Positions 1 through 9,476 are shown, counted from the first letter of the stretch. The stretch is DNA of 44,968 nt from Burkholderiales bacterium (GCA_003963005.1 RXJW01000078.1:1-44968); one strand, 5' to 3'. Notes: generated by a model from the sequence alone, not told the origin. Numbers and translations: made by a program.

Positions 1-1684
1 TGTCGATCGCGCCGATGAGCTGGGTCAGGCGCTGGCGGGTGCTGGCGCTCATGCCGAGGTTGAAGAACAACAGATCGAGCCGGTCGATCAGGGCGTTCGC
101 GTCCAGCGCGGCGAGCGGGGCGAAGTCGATGTTGAGCCGATGCTGCTCGGGCCAGCCGTAGCCGCCGCTGCGAATGAGCTCCGCGAAGAAGTTCAGCGAG
201 CCGGCCACCGCCGTCTCGCCGCTGATCTGGAACTCGGGCGCCACCCAACCCTGGGCAGCGATCGGGCCGGCGGGGCGGTAGGCGGGCGAGTAGAAGTTGA
301 AGACGGAGGGTGCCAGCAGCGGACTCTGGCCGAGTGCATCGTCGGCGCTGTCCAGGTACTGGATGCGATTCAGCCCGCTTGCGCTCTTCGCCCCCAGGCC
401 GCGCAGGAAGTTGGCGAAGCGGATGACCGGCTCGCGCTGCTTGGCCACGCTGGCGGCGGGCGCGTCACCGCGGGCTTCGGCGTCCAGCAGCACGGCACGC
501 AGCACGGCCTTCAGGTTGCCGCGCACGCCGGCGCCGTCGTTGATGAAGACCGCCGCCACGCGGCCGACGTAGGCGGGGCTGGGGTTGCTGGTGACCAGGC
601 GCTGGATGAGCTGCTTCGCGAAGAAGGGCGGCACGTTGGGATGCTGGAAGATCGTGTCCAGCGCATCGGCCATGTCCTGCTCGGGTGACTGGCCGGCCGG
701 CAGCCGCTTGCCGTCCAGCAGGGTCTTCTCATCCGTCGCGTGGTAGCTGGACCAGGACTTCATCGGCACCACCCACAGCGACTCGTCGTTGTCGTCGTGG
801 TTGTGGAAGAGGTCGGGCTGGCTGTTGTCCAGCCCGCCGTAGCTCCAGCCGCTGAAGGCCTTGGCGAAGCCCTTCACCACGGTCTCGTCGTAGGTGGGCT
901 GCGTCTTGCCGGCGGCGTCGAGCTTCGGCGTGCCGTCGGCATTGAGCTGCACCAGGCCGATGGAGAACAGCTGCAGCACTTCGCGGGCGAAGTTCTCGTT
1001 GGGGTGCGTGCCGCGTTCGCGGTTCTCCTTCTCGCTCTCCAGCAGGTTCAGGTAGTAGCCCATGGCGGGATGCAGGGCCACGTCCTGCAGCAGCGTGCGC
1101 CAGTTGCCGAAGGCGTTGCGGTTGAGCATGTCCAGGTAGCTGCTCATGGCGACCGGACGGATGTCCGGCGCGATGTTGCTGATGACGAAGATCTGCAGCA
1201 GCGCCCAGCTCATGCGCGCGCGGAGCTGGTCCTCGCCGGTCAGCCATTGCTGCCAGATGGCCTCGTAGCTGGCCTCTTCGGGCACGTAGGGCTTCTGGCC
1301 CGGCTGCTGGTCACGGCCGCGCTGGCTTGCGAGGTAGTCCATGTGCAGGGCTGCGGGGCGGGCGAACTGTGCGGTCATCCAGGCGTCGAAGCCCTGGGCG
1401 ACGAGCGCGTCGACCTGCGCCGGGCCGGTGGCGCCGAAGGTGCTCTGGCTCAGGAACCGCGCGGCATCGCGCCGCGTCGGCGGCGGCGCCGAGGGCGGGC
1501 TGCCGGCGCCGGGCGTCGCCGGCGTGGCGGGCGCCGGGCTGCCCGCATCGGCACCACTGCCGCCACCACCGCCGCATGCCGCCAGCAAGGCCGTGGCCGC
1601 CAAGGCCGCCGCGGCGCCCGCGCCGGCGACGTCTTCGGGTGGCGGTGGGGCGATGGGTCTGCCCTCGGTGATGTCCGTGTCCAC
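1..1684 (-). CDS. DUF1800 family lipoprotein (3' end outside window)
   Basis: About 561 codons are visible; the C-terminus lies beyond the left edge. A GTG start at 1684 is chosen because a GGGAGG ribosome site lies just upstream and the frame stays open from there. An Ala-rich hydrophobic stretch ends in a lipobox (LLAAC, Cys about residue 37), followed by a Gly run and a Pro/Ala linker, so export and lipidation are likely. The hallmark of DUF1800 is seen as NENFAREVLQLFSIG, with flanking motifs such as SWALLQIFVISN. The biochemical function of DUF1800 is unknown; such genes usually sit next to a DUF1501 gene, which would be expected to the left of position 1 but cannot be seen. Family call confident, function unknown. 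Confidence 0.85.
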   Translation of the reverse strand, partial: MDTDITEGRPIAPPPPEDVAGAGAAAALAATALLAACGGGGGSGADAGSPAPATPATPGAGSPPSAPPPTRRDAARFLSQSTFGATGPAQVDALVAQGFDAWMTAQFARPAALHMDYLASQRGRDQQPGQKPYVPEEASYEAIWQQWLTGEDQLRARMSWALLQIFVISNIAPDIRPVAMSSYLDMLNRNAFGNWRTLLQDVALHPAMGYYLNLLESEKENRERGTHPNENFAREVLQLFSIGLVQLNADGTPKLDAAGKTQPTYDETVVKGFAKAFSGWSYGGLDNSQPDLFHNHDDNDESLWVVPMKSWSSYHATDEKTLLDGKRLPAGQSPEQDMADALDTIFQHPNVPPFFAKQLIQRLVTSNPSPAYVGRVAAVFINDGAGVRGNLKAVLRAVLLDAEARGDAPAASVAKQREPVIRFANFLRGLGAKSASGLNRIQYLDSADDALGQSPLLAPSVFNFYSPAYRPAGPIAAQGWVAPEFQISGETAVAGSLNFFAELIRSGGYGWPEQHRLNIDFAPLAALDANALIDRLDLLFFNLGMSASTRQRLTQLIGAID

Positions 1685-1898
1685 GCGGCCTCCCTGGTGA
1701 TGGACGGCAATGTAGGCAGGCTGGACGCCGACCGGCGTGAGCAATCGTGTGCGGATGTTGCCGGCGCCAACAGCGCCCGACCGCCGCTAGCCAGGGTGGC
1801 CTCATTCAAATCCAGGGGCCTGGGCGGCAGGGCATGGCACCCGCGCTCGGCTTGGCCGGGGCAATCGGCGCGGCCAGGCGGCGTTGCCGCGCAGATGC

Positions 1899-2349
<451 letters not shown>

Positions 2350-2352
2350 CGC

Positions 2353-2850
2353 TCAAGCGCCCTTGAACTTCGCGTTCAGCCGCGCCAGCACCGCCGGCGA
2401 CACGAACTCGGCCACCTCGCCGCCCAGCGTCGCGATCTCGCGCACGAAGGTGCTGGACGTGTACTGGTGGCGCTCGCCCGGCGTCAGGAAGATGGTCTCG
2501 ACCTCGGGCATGAGCTTGCGGTTCATGCCGGCCATCTGGAATTCGTATTCGAAGTCGCCGCCGGTGCGCAGCCCGCGCACCACCACACGGCCCTCGTGCG
2601 CACGCACGAAGTCGCGCAGCAGGCCGTCGAAGGCGATGACCTCGACGTTGCCGAGTTCGGCCGCCACCTCCTGCGCCATCACCAGCCGCTCGTCGAGCGA
2701 GAACATCGTCTTCTTGTGGTGGCCGACCGCCACCGCAAGCACCAGGCGCTCGAACATGCCGGCAGCGCGGCGCATCAGGTCTTCGTGGCCGAGCGTGATC
2801 GGATCGAAGGTGCCCGGGTAGACGGCGGTGATGGTGGTGCGGGAGGTCAT
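2353..2850 (-). CDS. coaD: Phosphopantetheine adenylyltransferase
   Basis: A 165-residue enzyme of the nucleotidyltransferase fold that joins ATP and 4'-phosphopantetheine to give dephospho-CoA, the penultimate step of coenzyme A synthesis in the cytoplasm. The N-terminal motif YPGTFDPITLGH (residues 11-22) holds the T/HxGH ATP-binding signature, and YTSSTFVRE near residue 120 is the second conserved motif. Length is typical of CoaD (about 160). It follows rsmD with a 51-bp gap and precedes the ferredoxin gene, all on the minus strand, and is probably cotranscribed with them. Nothing unusual in the coding part; its stop at 2353 directly abuts the third copy of the repeated ferredoxin start. 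Confidence 0.96.
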   Translation of the reverse strand: MTSRTTITAVYPGTFDPITLGHEDLMRRAAGMFERLVLAVAVGHHKKTMFSLDERLVMAQEVAAELGNVEVIAFDGLLRDFVRAHEGRVVVRGLRTGGDFEYEFQMAGMNRKLMPEVETIFLTPGERHQYTSSTFVREIATLGGEVAEFVSPAVLARLNAKFKGA

Positions 2851-2901
2851 GTCAGTGCGGCCTGCAAGGCAGCGAGCGGCGCGAACGTGGGGGCTTGATC
2901 A

Positions 2902-3450
2902 TCATGCTGGATTGTCCTCGCGCCGGAGCAGGCGATAGTGGACGGCGCCCGCCCGCCCCTGTCGCCAGGTGGTGAAGCCCGCCGGTGCGGCGATGTCGTG
3001 GGGCGATTCGACGTAGATCAGCCCGCCGTCCGCCAGCAGCGGGCGGGCCGCCGCGAGTGCGGCATCGAACAGATCGGCAGCAAACGGCGGGTCCAGCAGG
3101 ACCAGGTCGTAGCCGCCGGGCGGCTGGGCGCGCATCCAGGCCAGCGCGTCGGCCGCGTGCACGACGAGGGTCGTCGCCTTCAGGCGCTGCGCGCTCGACC
3201 GCAGGCCGGCGGCGAGCTTGGCGTCCCGCTCGACGAGCACCACCTGGGCCGCATCGCGGGACGCCGCCTCGAAGCCGAGCGCACCGCTGCCCGCGAACGC
3301 ATCCAGCACGCGCCAGCCGGTCAGCGTCTGGCCGAGCCAGTTGAACAGCGTCTCGCGGATGCGGTCAGAGGTCGGCCGCAGTCCTGGCGCGTCGGGCACG
3401 GGCAGCTTGGAGCGGCGCCACTGCCCGCCGATGATGCGCACCTCGCCCAT
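2902..3450 (-). CDS. rsmD: 16S rRNA (guanine(966)-N2)-methyltransferase
   Basis: 182 residues. It transfers a methyl group from SAM to N2 of G966 in 16S rRNA during 30S assembly. Visible motifs are the start MGEVRIIGGQWRRSKL, the conserved GLRPTSDRIRETLFNWL, the SAM-binding DAFAGSGALGFEA, and the catalytic LLDPPFA motif (DPPF type for amino-group methylation). Length matches the family. The ATG at 3450 lies 3 bases after the hisF stop, so translation is probably coupled to the end of the his operon. coaD follows. Confident. Confidence 0.95.
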   Translation of the reverse strand: MGEVRIIGGQWRRSKLPVPDAPGLRPTSDRIRETLFNWLGQTLTGWRVLDAFAGSGALGFEAASRDAAQVVLVERDAKLAAGLRSSAQRLKATTLVVHAADALAWMRAQPPGGYDLVLLDPPFAADLFDAALAAARPLLADGGLIYVESPHDIAAPAGFTTWRQGRAGAVHYRLLRREDNPA

Positions 3451-3453
3451 GGC

Positions 3454-4233
3454 TCACTGCCGCACCGGGATGCCGCGTGCGGCCATCAGCGCCTTGGCTT
3501 CGCCGACGGTGTGCTCGCCGAAGTGGAAGATGCTGGCGGCCAGCACCGCATCGGCCCCCCCCCGGGTGATGCCGTCGGCCAGGTCGTCCAGCGTGCCCAC
3601 GCCGCCGGAGGCAATGACGGGCACCGGCACCGCATCGCTCACGGCGCGGGTCAGTTCGAGGTCGAAGCCGCTCTTGGTGCCGTCGCGGTCCATGCTGGTC
3701 AGCAGGATCTCGCCGGCGCCGAACTCGGCCATCTGCTTCGCCCAGGCCACGGCATCGAGCCCGACGTTCTTGCGGCCGCCGTGCGTGTAGACGTCCCAGC
3801 CCGGGCCGCGCGCGGCGAGGTCGTCGCCCTGCCGGCGCTTGGCGTCGATGGCCACGACGATGCACTGCGCACCGTAGCGGTCGCTCGCGGCACGGATCAG
3901 CTCGGGGTCGGCCACCGCAGCGGAGTTGAAGCTGACCTTGTCGGCCCCCGCGTTCAGGAGGCGGCGCACGTCGGCCACCGAGCGCACGCCACCGCCCACG
4001 GTCAGCGGGATGAACACCTGGGCCGCCACCGCTTCGATGATGTGCAGGATCAGATCGCGGCCGTCGCTGGTGGCGGTGATGTCGAGGAAGGTGAGTTCGT
4101 CGGCGCCCTGTTCGTTGTAGCGGGCGGCGATGTCCACGGGGTCGCCCGCATCGCGCAGGCCGACGAAATTGACGCCCTTGACCACACGGCCGGCGGTGAC
4201 GTCGAGGCAGGGAATGATGCGCTTGGCCAGCAC
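3454..4233 (-). CDS. hisF: Imidazole glycerol phosphate synthase cyclase subunit
   Basis: 259 residues, a (beta/alpha)8 barrel. With HisH it converts PRFAR plus ammonia to imidazole glycerol phosphate and AICAR in histidine synthesis. The start motif [11 protein letters not shown] carries the first catalytic Asp (residue 11) and VVAIDAK the second; phosphate loops are seen in TVGGGVRS and IASGGVG. A GTG at 4233 is taken as start because it lies one base past the hisA stop and gives the normal HisF N-terminus; the frame remains open upstream but that part overlaps hisA. Oddity: a run of nine G (minus strand, 3555-3563) sits inside the codons for TRGGAD near the C-terminus. Confidence 0.96.
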   Translation of the reverse strand: MLAKRIIPCLDVTAGRVVKGVNFVGLRDAGDPVDIAARYNEQGADELTFLDITATSDGRDLILHIIEAVAAQVFIPLTVGGGVRSVADVRRLLNAGADKVSFNSAAVADPELIRAASDRYGAQCIVVAIDAKRRQGDDLAARGPGWDVYTHGGRKNVGLDAVAWAKQMAEFGAGEILLTSMDRDGTKSGFDLELTRAVSDAVPVPVIASGGVGTLDDLADGITRGGADAVLAASIFHFGEHTVGEAKALMAARGIPVRQ

Positions 4234-4234
4234 G

Positions 4235-4981
4235 TCAGGACTCGGCCAGCAGTTCGTCCGCGCGCTGCTGGGCAGCGGTGAAGTCGAGGGCGCCGGTGTA
4301 GATGGACCGGCCGCAGATGACGCCTTCGACACCGTCGCTCTCGACGGCACACAGCCGCTCGATGTCGGCGATGTCGGACAGGCCGCCGGACGCGATGACC
4401 GGGATGGTCAGCGCCTGAGCCAGCTTGACCGTGGCCTCGATGTTGATGCCGGTCAGCATGCCGTCACGGCCGATGTCGGTGTAGATGATGCCTTCCACGC
4501 CGTAGTCCTGGAACTTGCGGCCGAGGTCGATCACCTCGTGGCCGGTCAGCTTGCTCCAGCCGTCGGTCGCGACCTTGCCGTCCTTCGCGTCCAGGCCCAC
4601 GATGATGTGGCCGCCGAAGGCCGTGCAGGCATCCTTCAGGAAGCCGGGGTTCTTCACCGCAGCCGTGCCGATGATGACGTAGGACAGGCCGTCGTCCAGG
4701 TAGCGCTCGATGGTGTCGAGATCGCGGATGCCGCCGCCGAGCTGGATCGGGATCTCGTCGCCCACCTCCTTGATGATGGCCTTGATGGCCGGCTCATTGA
4801 CCGGCTTGCCCGCGAAGGCGCCGTTCAGGTCGACCAGGTGCAGCCGCCGCGCGCCGGCATCGAGCCAGCGCCGCGCCATCGCGGCCGGGTCCTCGCCGAA
4901 GGTGGTCGAGTCGTTCATGTCGCCTTGCTTCAGGCGGACGCAGCGACCGTCTTTGAGGTCGATGGCAGGGATCAGCAGCAT
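4235..4981 (-). CDS. hisA: ProFAR isomerase (1-(5-phosphoribosyl)-5-[(5-phosphoribosylamino)methylideneamino]imidazole-4-carboxamide isomerase)
   Basis: 248 residues, a (beta/alpha)8 barrel paralogous to HisF. It performs the Amadori rearrangement of ProFAR to PRFAR, the fourth step of histidine synthesis. Visible are the catalytic Asp in [16 protein letters not shown] (residue 8) and the second in YTDIGRDGM, with phosphate-binding loops QLGGGIRD and VIASGGLSD. Length is normal. It follows hisH with a 57-bp gap, the widest within hisCBHAF, and almost touches hisF. Confident. Confidence 0.97.
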   Translation of the reverse strand: MLLIPAIDLKDGRCVRLKQGDMNDSTTFGEDPAAMARRWLDAGARRLHLVDLNGAFAGKPVNEPAIKAIIKEVGDEIPIQLGGGIRDLDTIERYLDDGLSYVIIGTAAVKNPGFLKDACTAFGGHIIVGLDAKDGKVATDGWSKLTGHEVIDLGRKFQDYGVEGIIYTDIGRDGMLTGINIEATVKLAQALTIPVIASGGLSDIADIERLCAVESDGVEGVICGRSIYTGALDFTAAQQRADELLAES

Positions 4982-5038
4982 GGCCGAGTGCGGAAGGGAG
5001 GGGGGAGGGAGGACAGGGGCGAGAAGGTGCGGACCCGG

Positions 5039-5686
5039 TCAGGGCTTCCAAAGCAGGAAGTTGCGGTAGAGGGCCAGGCCCAGCGCAGCACTTTTCTCGG
5101 GGTGGAATTGGGTCGCAAAAATGTTATCCCGGGCCACTGCACAGGTAAAGGTGAGCCCGTAGTCGGTCTCACCGGCGCTGTGCTCGGACTGCGCCGTCGT
5201 GGCGTAGAAGCTGTGCACGAAGTAGAACCAACTGTTGTCCGGAATGCCATCCCACACCGGGTGTGCACGCGGCTGGTGCACGCGGTTCCAGCCCATCTGC
5301 GGCACCTTGAAGCGGCTGCCGTCGTGTTGCACGCGGCCGTCCAGGCGAAAGCGCTGCACGCGCCCGGGGATGAGGCCGAGGCCCGGCGTGTCCTGCTCCT
5401 CGCTGTGGTCCAGCAGCATCTGCATGCCCACGCACACGCCGAGCAGCGGCTTGCTGGCCGCCGCCTCCAGCACGGCCTCCTGGGCGCCGGACGCGGCGAG
5501 TTCGGCCATGCAGTCGCGCATCGCGCCCTGGCCCGGCAGCACCACGCGGTCGGCCGCGCGGATGACGGCCGGGTCACAGGTGATGGCCACGTCGAAGCCC
5601 TGGCCTTGCGCGGCATGGATGACGGCCTGCGACACCGAGCGCAGGTTGCCCATGCCGTAGTCGACGACAGCCACAGTCTTGGTCAC
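5039..5686 (-). CDS. hisH: Imidazole glycerol phosphate synthase glutaminase subunit
   Basis: 215 residues, a class I glutamine amidotransferase that supplies ammonia to HisF. The nucleophile is Cys85 in [11 protein letters not shown]; His195 and Glu197 are in [10 protein letters not shown]. The start is GTG at 5686, which overlaps the hisB stop as GTGA and matches the family N-terminus ([16 protein letters not shown]). The close spacing to hisB supports coupled translation. Slightly longer than the usual 196-212 residues but complete. Confidence 0.96.
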   Translation of the reverse strand: MTKTVAVVDYGMGNLRSVSQAVIHAAQGQGFDVAITCDPAVIRAADRVVLPGQGAMRDCMAELAASGAQEAVLEAAASKPLLGVCVGMQMLLDHSEEQDTPGLGLIPGRVQRFRLDGRVQHDGSRFKVPQMGWNRVHQPRAHPVWDGIPDNSWFYFVHSFYATTAQSEHSAGETDYGLTFTCAVARDNIFATQFHPEKSAALGLALYRNFLLWKP

Positions 5687-6291
5687 AGCGAGCCCTTCGT
5701 CGACGGAATGACGCCCGCCGAGCGCGGGTCGACGGTGGTGGCCATGCGCAGCGCGCGGCCGAAGGCCTTGAAGATGGTCTCAGCCTGGTGGTGGGCGTTG
5801 TGGCCCTTCAGGTTGTCGATGTGGACCGTGGCGAGCGCCAGGTTGGCGAAACCCTGGAAGAACTCGAAGGTGAGCTGCGTGTCGAAGGCGCCGATGCTGC
5901 CCGCCGTGAAGGCCACGTCCATGTGCAGGCCCGGGCGGCCGGACAGGTCGATGACGACGCGCGACAGCGCTTCGTCCAGCGGCACGTAGCTGTGGCCGTA
6001 GCGCGTGAGGCCGGCCTTGTCGCCCACGGCCTGCGCGACCGCCATGCCGAGCGTGATGCCGACGTCTTCCACGGTGTGGTGGCCGTCGATGTGCAGGTCG
6101 CCTTCGCAGTGGATGTCCAGGTCGATCAGGCCATGGCGGGCGATCTGGTCGAGCATGTGATCGAAGAAGCCGATGCCGGTGTGCAGCTTGGACTGGCCCG
6201 TGCCGTCGAGGTTGATGCGCACGGTGATGCGCGTCTCGCGGGTGTTGCGGGTGACTTCGGCGACGCGGGGGGTGGCGGTGGAGGTGCTCAT
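5683..6291 (-). CDS. hisB: Imidazoleglycerol-phosphate dehydratase
   Basis: 202 residues, the monofunctional dehydratase type without the N-terminal histidinol phosphatase seen in enterics. It dehydrates imidazole glycerol phosphate to imidazole acetol phosphate. Metal-binding histidine motifs are visible: [24 protein letters not shown] and GHNAHHQAE. The ATG at 6291 overlaps the hisC stop (ATGA). The frame extends upstream, but that extension lies inside hisC and lacks family similarity. A separate histidinol-phosphatase would be needed to complete the pathway; none is seen in this window. Confidence 0.96.
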   Translation of the reverse strand: MSTSTATPRVAEVTRNTRETRITVRINLDGTGQSKLHTGIGFFDHMLDQIARHGLIDLDIHCEGDLHIDGHHTVEDVGITLGMAVAQAVGDKAGLTRYGHSYVPLDEALSRVVIDLSGRPGLHMDVAFTAGSIGAFDTQLTFEFFQGFANLALATVHIDNLKGHNAHHQAETIFKAFGRALRMATTVDPRSAGVIPSTKGSL

Positions 6292-7367
6292 AGACAGGCG
6301 GTCAGTTCGGCCAGCAGACGGGTGTTTTCGTCGGGCGTCCCGACCGTGAAACGCAGGCAGTTCGCGAGCAGCGGGTGCAGGCCGGAGACGTTCTTGATCA
6401 GCACGCCCCGGGCCTTCAGTGCGGCGAACGTGGCCGCTGCATCCGGCACCCTCGCAAGGATCATATTGCCCTGGCTCGGCCACACGGTCACGCGGGGCAT
6501 CGCAGCCAGCGCCGCGCTGACGCGGTCACGCTCGCGGCGCAGTTCGGCTGCCTGGACTGCGTACACGTCGGCATGCTCCAGCGCGAAGAACGCCGCCTCG
6601 GCATTCAGCACGCTGATGTTGTAGGGCGGGCGCAGCTTCTCGACCTGATCGACGAGTTGCGCATCGCCCATCAGGTAGCCGATGCGCACACCGGCCAGCC
6701 CGAACTTGCTCATCGTGCGCATGACCAGCACGTTCTTGCGACGCGCCATCAGCGCGAGGCTGTCAGCGCTGGCGAAGGGCTGGTAGGCCTCGTCCATGAC
6801 CACCAGCCCCGTGGACGCCTGCGCGATGCGCTCGATGACGGCGGCGTCCCAGAGCGTGGCCGTGGGATTGTTCGGGTAGGCCAGGTAGATGAGGGCCGGC
6901 TGGTGGCGCTTGATCGCAGCGAGCATGGCGGGCTCGTCGAGCTGGAAGTCGTCGGCGCGCAGCGGTACGCCGATGAACTCCAGCCGGTGCTGGCGGGCCA
7001 GCGCCTCGTACATCACGAAGCCCGGCACGGGAGCCAGCACGCTCGCACCCGGCGTGGCCACGGCGAGCGTCAGCAGGCCGATCAGTTCGTCCGACCCGTT
7101 GCCGAGCGTCACACCGACTTCGTCGCCCACGCCAGCATGGCGCGCCAGCGCGCGCGCCAGTTCGGCGGTGCGCTCGGCCGGGTAGCGGTTCAGCGCGAGG
7201 GCGCCCAGGCGGGCGCCGAGCGCCTGCTGTAGCTCGGCGGGCAGGCGGTAGGGGTTCTCCATCGCGTCGAGCTTGAGGCAGCCGGCGCTGGGCTGCACGA
7301 CGTAAGCGTGGGCCGCCCGCACGTCCGGGCGGATGCGGTCCAGGGCGAGGGCGAGCGGGTCGGTCAT
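6288..7367 (-). CDS. hisC: Histidinol-phosphate aminotransferase
   Basis: 359 residues, a fold-type I PLP enzyme. It transaminates imidazole acetol phosphate with glutamate to histidinol phosphate. Landmarks: LDAMENPY near residue 35, [11 protein letters not shown] (PLP phosphate region), [18 protein letters not shown], and the PLP lysine Lys221 in [15 protein letters not shown]. The ATG at 7367 overlaps the stop of the PIN-domain gene as ATGA. In most relatives hisC follows hisD directly; here the gene upstream is the toxin-like gene, so its transcription probably depends on the promoter of that pair. The frame is open further upstream, but that part is the toxin region. Confidence 0.96.
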   Translation of the reverse strand: MTDPLALALDRIRPDVRAAHAYVVQPSAGCLKLDAMENPYRLPAELQQALGARLGALALNRYPAERTAELARALARHAGVGDEVGVTLGNGSDELIGLLTLAVATPGASVLAPVPGFVMYEALARQHRLEFIGVPLRADDFQLDEPAMLAAIKRHQPALIYLAYPNNPTATLWDAAVIERIAQASTGLVVMDEAYQPFASADSLALMARRKNVLVMRTMSKFGLAGVRIGYLMGDAQLVDQVEKLRPPYNISVLNAEAAFFALEHADVYAVQAAELRRERDRVSAALAAMPRVTVWPSQGNMILARVPDAAATFAALKARGVLIKNVSGLHPLLANCLRFTVGTPDENTRLLAELTACL

Positions 7368-7807
7368 GGGGCGTCGGGAGCGGGAGTGACGAGGGGGTTG
7401 AGCACCTGCACGCTGTCGTAGACGGCCTCGTGCGGCAACGACAGGCTGAGCAGCACCGTGCAGCCCTGGGCCTTGGCGCTGGCCACGATCAGGGCATCGG
7501 CAAAGGGCAGGCCGAAGCGGCTCTCCAGCGACCACGCGGATTCGACCGTGGCCTGGTCGGTCTGCCAGGGGCGCCAGTGCTGGTAGCGGCGCACTTCGGC
7601 ACGCACGTCGCCCTGCGGCATGGGTGGCGACACGCGCTGCGTGGCGACCAGGTAGAAGTCGTTGAGCACCTGCACCGACACCCGGCCCTTGCGCGTGGCC
7701 CAGAGGCTGCGCAGCCAGCCGAGCACCTGCTCGCGCTCCGGCGGCCGGGCACCGTCCTCGCTGAAGAGCAGCACCGAGGTGTCGACGAAGACCGGCGCTG
7801 CGCTCAA
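7364..7807 (-). CDS. PIN-domain protein, VapC-like toxin candidate
   Basis: 147 residues. PIN domains are Mg-dependent ribonucleases with a cluster of acidic residues. Seen are Asp9 (VFVDTSVLLF), an acidic residue at 50 in VQVLNDFYLVAT (Asp where Glu is usual), and Asp104 in LPFADALIVASA. The fourth acidic position, normally in a SEDL-like motif before the final helix, here reads LLSLSLP, so the site may be weakened. The start is a TTG at 7807 overlapping the stop of the upstream ribbon-helix-helix gene (TTGA); its own stop overlaps hisC. The layout antitoxin-then-toxin with overlap is classic for type II systems. Activity is not established. Confidence 0.85.
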   Translation of the reverse strand: MSAAPVFVDTSVLLFSEDGARPPEREQVLGWLRSLWATRKGRVSVQVLNDFYLVATQRVSPPMPQGDVRAEVRRYQHWRPWQTDQATVESAWSLESRFGLPFADALIVASAKAQGCTVLLSLSLPHEAVYDSVQVLNPLVTPAPDAP

Positions 7808-8022
7808 AGCACACCTCGGCCGGGGTAAGGCTGCCCGTTGGACGACCAGCTCCGCTCGCGGTGCTGCCAGTCCTGCAGCGCGCGCTCGTAGGCGTCGTCG
7901 TGCCGCATCTTCTCGGCCAGCAGCTCACCCAGCAGGCGGCTCACGCTCGTGTTGCGCCGCGCGGCTTCGAGCCGGGCCCATTCGGCCACGGCGTCATCCA
8001 TGGAGACGGTCACGTTCTTCAC
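7804..8022 (-). CDS. Ribbon-helix-helix antitoxin-like protein
   Basis: 72 residues from a GTG at 8022. The N-terminal strand KNVTVSMDD followed by two helices (AVAEWARLEAARRNTSVSR, then LLGELLAEKM) fits a CopG/Arc-type ribbon-helix-helix DNA-binding domain; the remaining charged C-terminal tail (HDDAYERALQDWQHRERSW) would be the toxin-binding part. It overlaps the PIN gene by a few bases. A perfect 14-bp inverted repeat lies 14-44 bp upstream of the start and is the likely autoregulatory operator. An earlier start is possible, but it would put that palindrome inside the coding region and lacks family sequence. Confidence 0.8.
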   Translation of the reverse strand: MKNVTVSMDDAVAEWARLEAARRNTSVSRLLGELLAEKMRHDDAYERALQDWQHRERSWSSNGQPYPGRGVL

Positions 8023-8035
8023 GCGCCGAAGGGTA

Positions 8036-8066
8036 ACACGAAGTTCGTGGAACACGAACTTCGTGT
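8036..8066. promoter_or_regulatory. Perfect palindrome, likely TA operator
   Basis: ACACGAAGTTCGTG at 8036-8049 and its exact reverse complement at 8053-8066, with a 3-base centre. Each arm itself holds a CGAA/TTCG half-palindrome, giving four related half sites, which suits a ribbon-helix-helix dimer pair. It lies just upstream of the antitoxin-like gene and in the divergent gap before the acetyltransferase gene at 8160. No clear -10/-35 pair was identified. A dispersed repeat element of the genome is the main alternative. Confidence 0.65.
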
Positions 8067-8159
8067 GACTTCACCCCACCCCACATTCGGAGGGCACCCC
8101 AGGGCCTTGGCCCACAGCGCCTCGGTTAGCCTGGACATCCCTCCACTCTTCGACCCCTG

Positions 8160-9473
8160 ATGTCCGCATCCCGCCTCGTCAAGCAGCCCCTGCTGGCCAC
8201 CGCCGCCAAGCTCAAGCGCACGGCGCGCGCGCTCGGCAAGCTCAAGCCCCAGCCGGTCCATCCCGCGCAGGCGCTGCACGACATCAAGGCCCGGCGCGTC
8301 GCGCGCCGCAGCGCCTCTGGCCTCCAGCTCGTGCTGGCCGACCGGGTGGACTTCCTGAACCCCGCCCACTGGGATGCGCTGGCGGCGCAGACGATCTTTC
8401 TGTCGCGCGACTACCTGCGCGTGCTGGAACAGCATGCACCGGCGAACGTGGAGCCGCGCTACGCGATGGCCTATGCCGACGGCGAGCCGGTGGCCGCCCT
8501 GCTCCTGCAGCGGGTGGCAGTAGGCGGTGCGCAGCTGCGCAAGCCCGGCGCCAGGCGGCTCGTGGACGCGCCGATGGCCGGCTTGAAGGAACACCTGCTG
8601 GTGTGCGGCAACCTGCTCGTCTGGGGGCCGCGCTCGATGGCGCTGGCGCCGCACGCAGACCCCGACCAGCTCTGGCACGGCATCGGCGAAGCCATCTACC
8701 GGCTGCGCCGGGCGGACAAGCTCAACGGCCAGTCCGACCTGGCCTTGATCAAGGACCTCGCCATGCCGGGCACCGAGGTGCCGTCCGCCCTGCGGCTGCT
8801 CGGCTACCGCACGGTGGAGACCGAGCCCGACATGGTGCTCACGCTGCGCCCCGAGTGGCGCAGCTGGGACGACTACCTCGCCAGCATGACCTCGGGCTAC
8901 CGCAGCGGCGCCAAGAAGCTGCTGAAGGACTGCGCTGCCGCGGGCGTCACGCTGCGCGACGCCACGGCGGACGAGATGCAGGCCCGTGCCGCCGAGCTGC
9001 ACGCGCTGTACGGCCAGGTTCATGCAGCCCAGGGTCTGCGGCTGGCGACCCTGACGCCGGAGTACCTGCCGGCGATGGCCCGGGCCCTGGGCGAGCGTTT
9101 CCGCTGCCGCGTGGCCGAGCATGCCGACGGACGCTGGCTCGGCTTCGTGACCAGCGTGCACGACGGCGACACGACGCTCGGCTACTACATCGGCTACGAC
9201 CGCGCTGCCAATGCCGATGCGCCGCTGTACCTGAGCCTGCTGCAGTCCACGGTGCAGGATGCCATCGCCTTCGGCTCGAAGCGCCTGAGCCTGGGCCGCA
9301 CGGCGCTGGAACCCAAGGCCAAGCTCGGTGCCAAGCCCGAGCCGCTGAGCTGCGCGGTGCGCCACCGCGTGTCGGCGCTGAACTGGATCACGACGGCCCT
9401 GACCCGCACCGCCGAGCACGACGAGCCGCCGGAGCGCAGCCCGTTCAAGGCCGCGCCGACCGACGCGGCCTGA
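8160..9473 (+). CDS. GNAT/FemAB-like acyltransferase family protein
   Basis: 437 residues and the only plus-strand gene in the first 13 kb. The C-terminal half (SMTSGYRSGAKKLLKDC, GRWLGFVTSVHDGDTTLGYYIGYDR, LYLSLLQSTVQDAIAFGSKRLSLG) looks like the BioF2/FemAB-like branch of the GNAT superfamily, where a substrate is acylated from an acyl-CoA or aminoacyl donor. Substrate unknown. It has no signal peptide, and the N-terminus is basic. It sits between hisD and hisC on the opposite strand, ends 3 bases from the end of hisD, and starts beside the TA-like pair. It was probably inserted with, or before, that pair. Family call moderate, function unknown. Confidence 0.7.
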   Translation: MSASRLVKQPLLATAAKLKRTARALGKLKPQPVHPAQALHDIKARRVARRSASGLQLVLADRVDFLNPAHWDALAAQTIFLSRDYLRVLEQHAPANVEPRYAMAYADGEPVAALLLQRVAVGGAQLRKPGARRLVDAPMAGLKEHLLVCGNLLVWGPRSMALAPHADPDQLWHGIGEAIYRLRRADKLNGQSDLALIKDLAMPGTEVPSALRLLGYRTVETEPDMVLTLRPEWRSWDDYLASMTSGYRSGAKKLLKDCAAAGVTLRDATADEMQARAAELHALYGQVHAAQGLRLATLTPEYLPAMARALGERFRCRVAEHADGRWLGFVTSVHDGDTTLGYYIGYDRAANADAPLYLSLLQSTVQDAIAFGSKRLSLGRTALEPKAKLGAKPEPLSCAVRHRVSALNWITTALTRTAEHDEPPERSPFKAAPTDAA

Positions 9474-9476
9474 AGG

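Noticed and set aside
2853..2901. A promoter or small gene between rsmD and coaD
   Set aside because: The 51-bp gap shows no ribosome site with a credible frame and no clear -10/-35 pair; the genes are likely cotranscribed.
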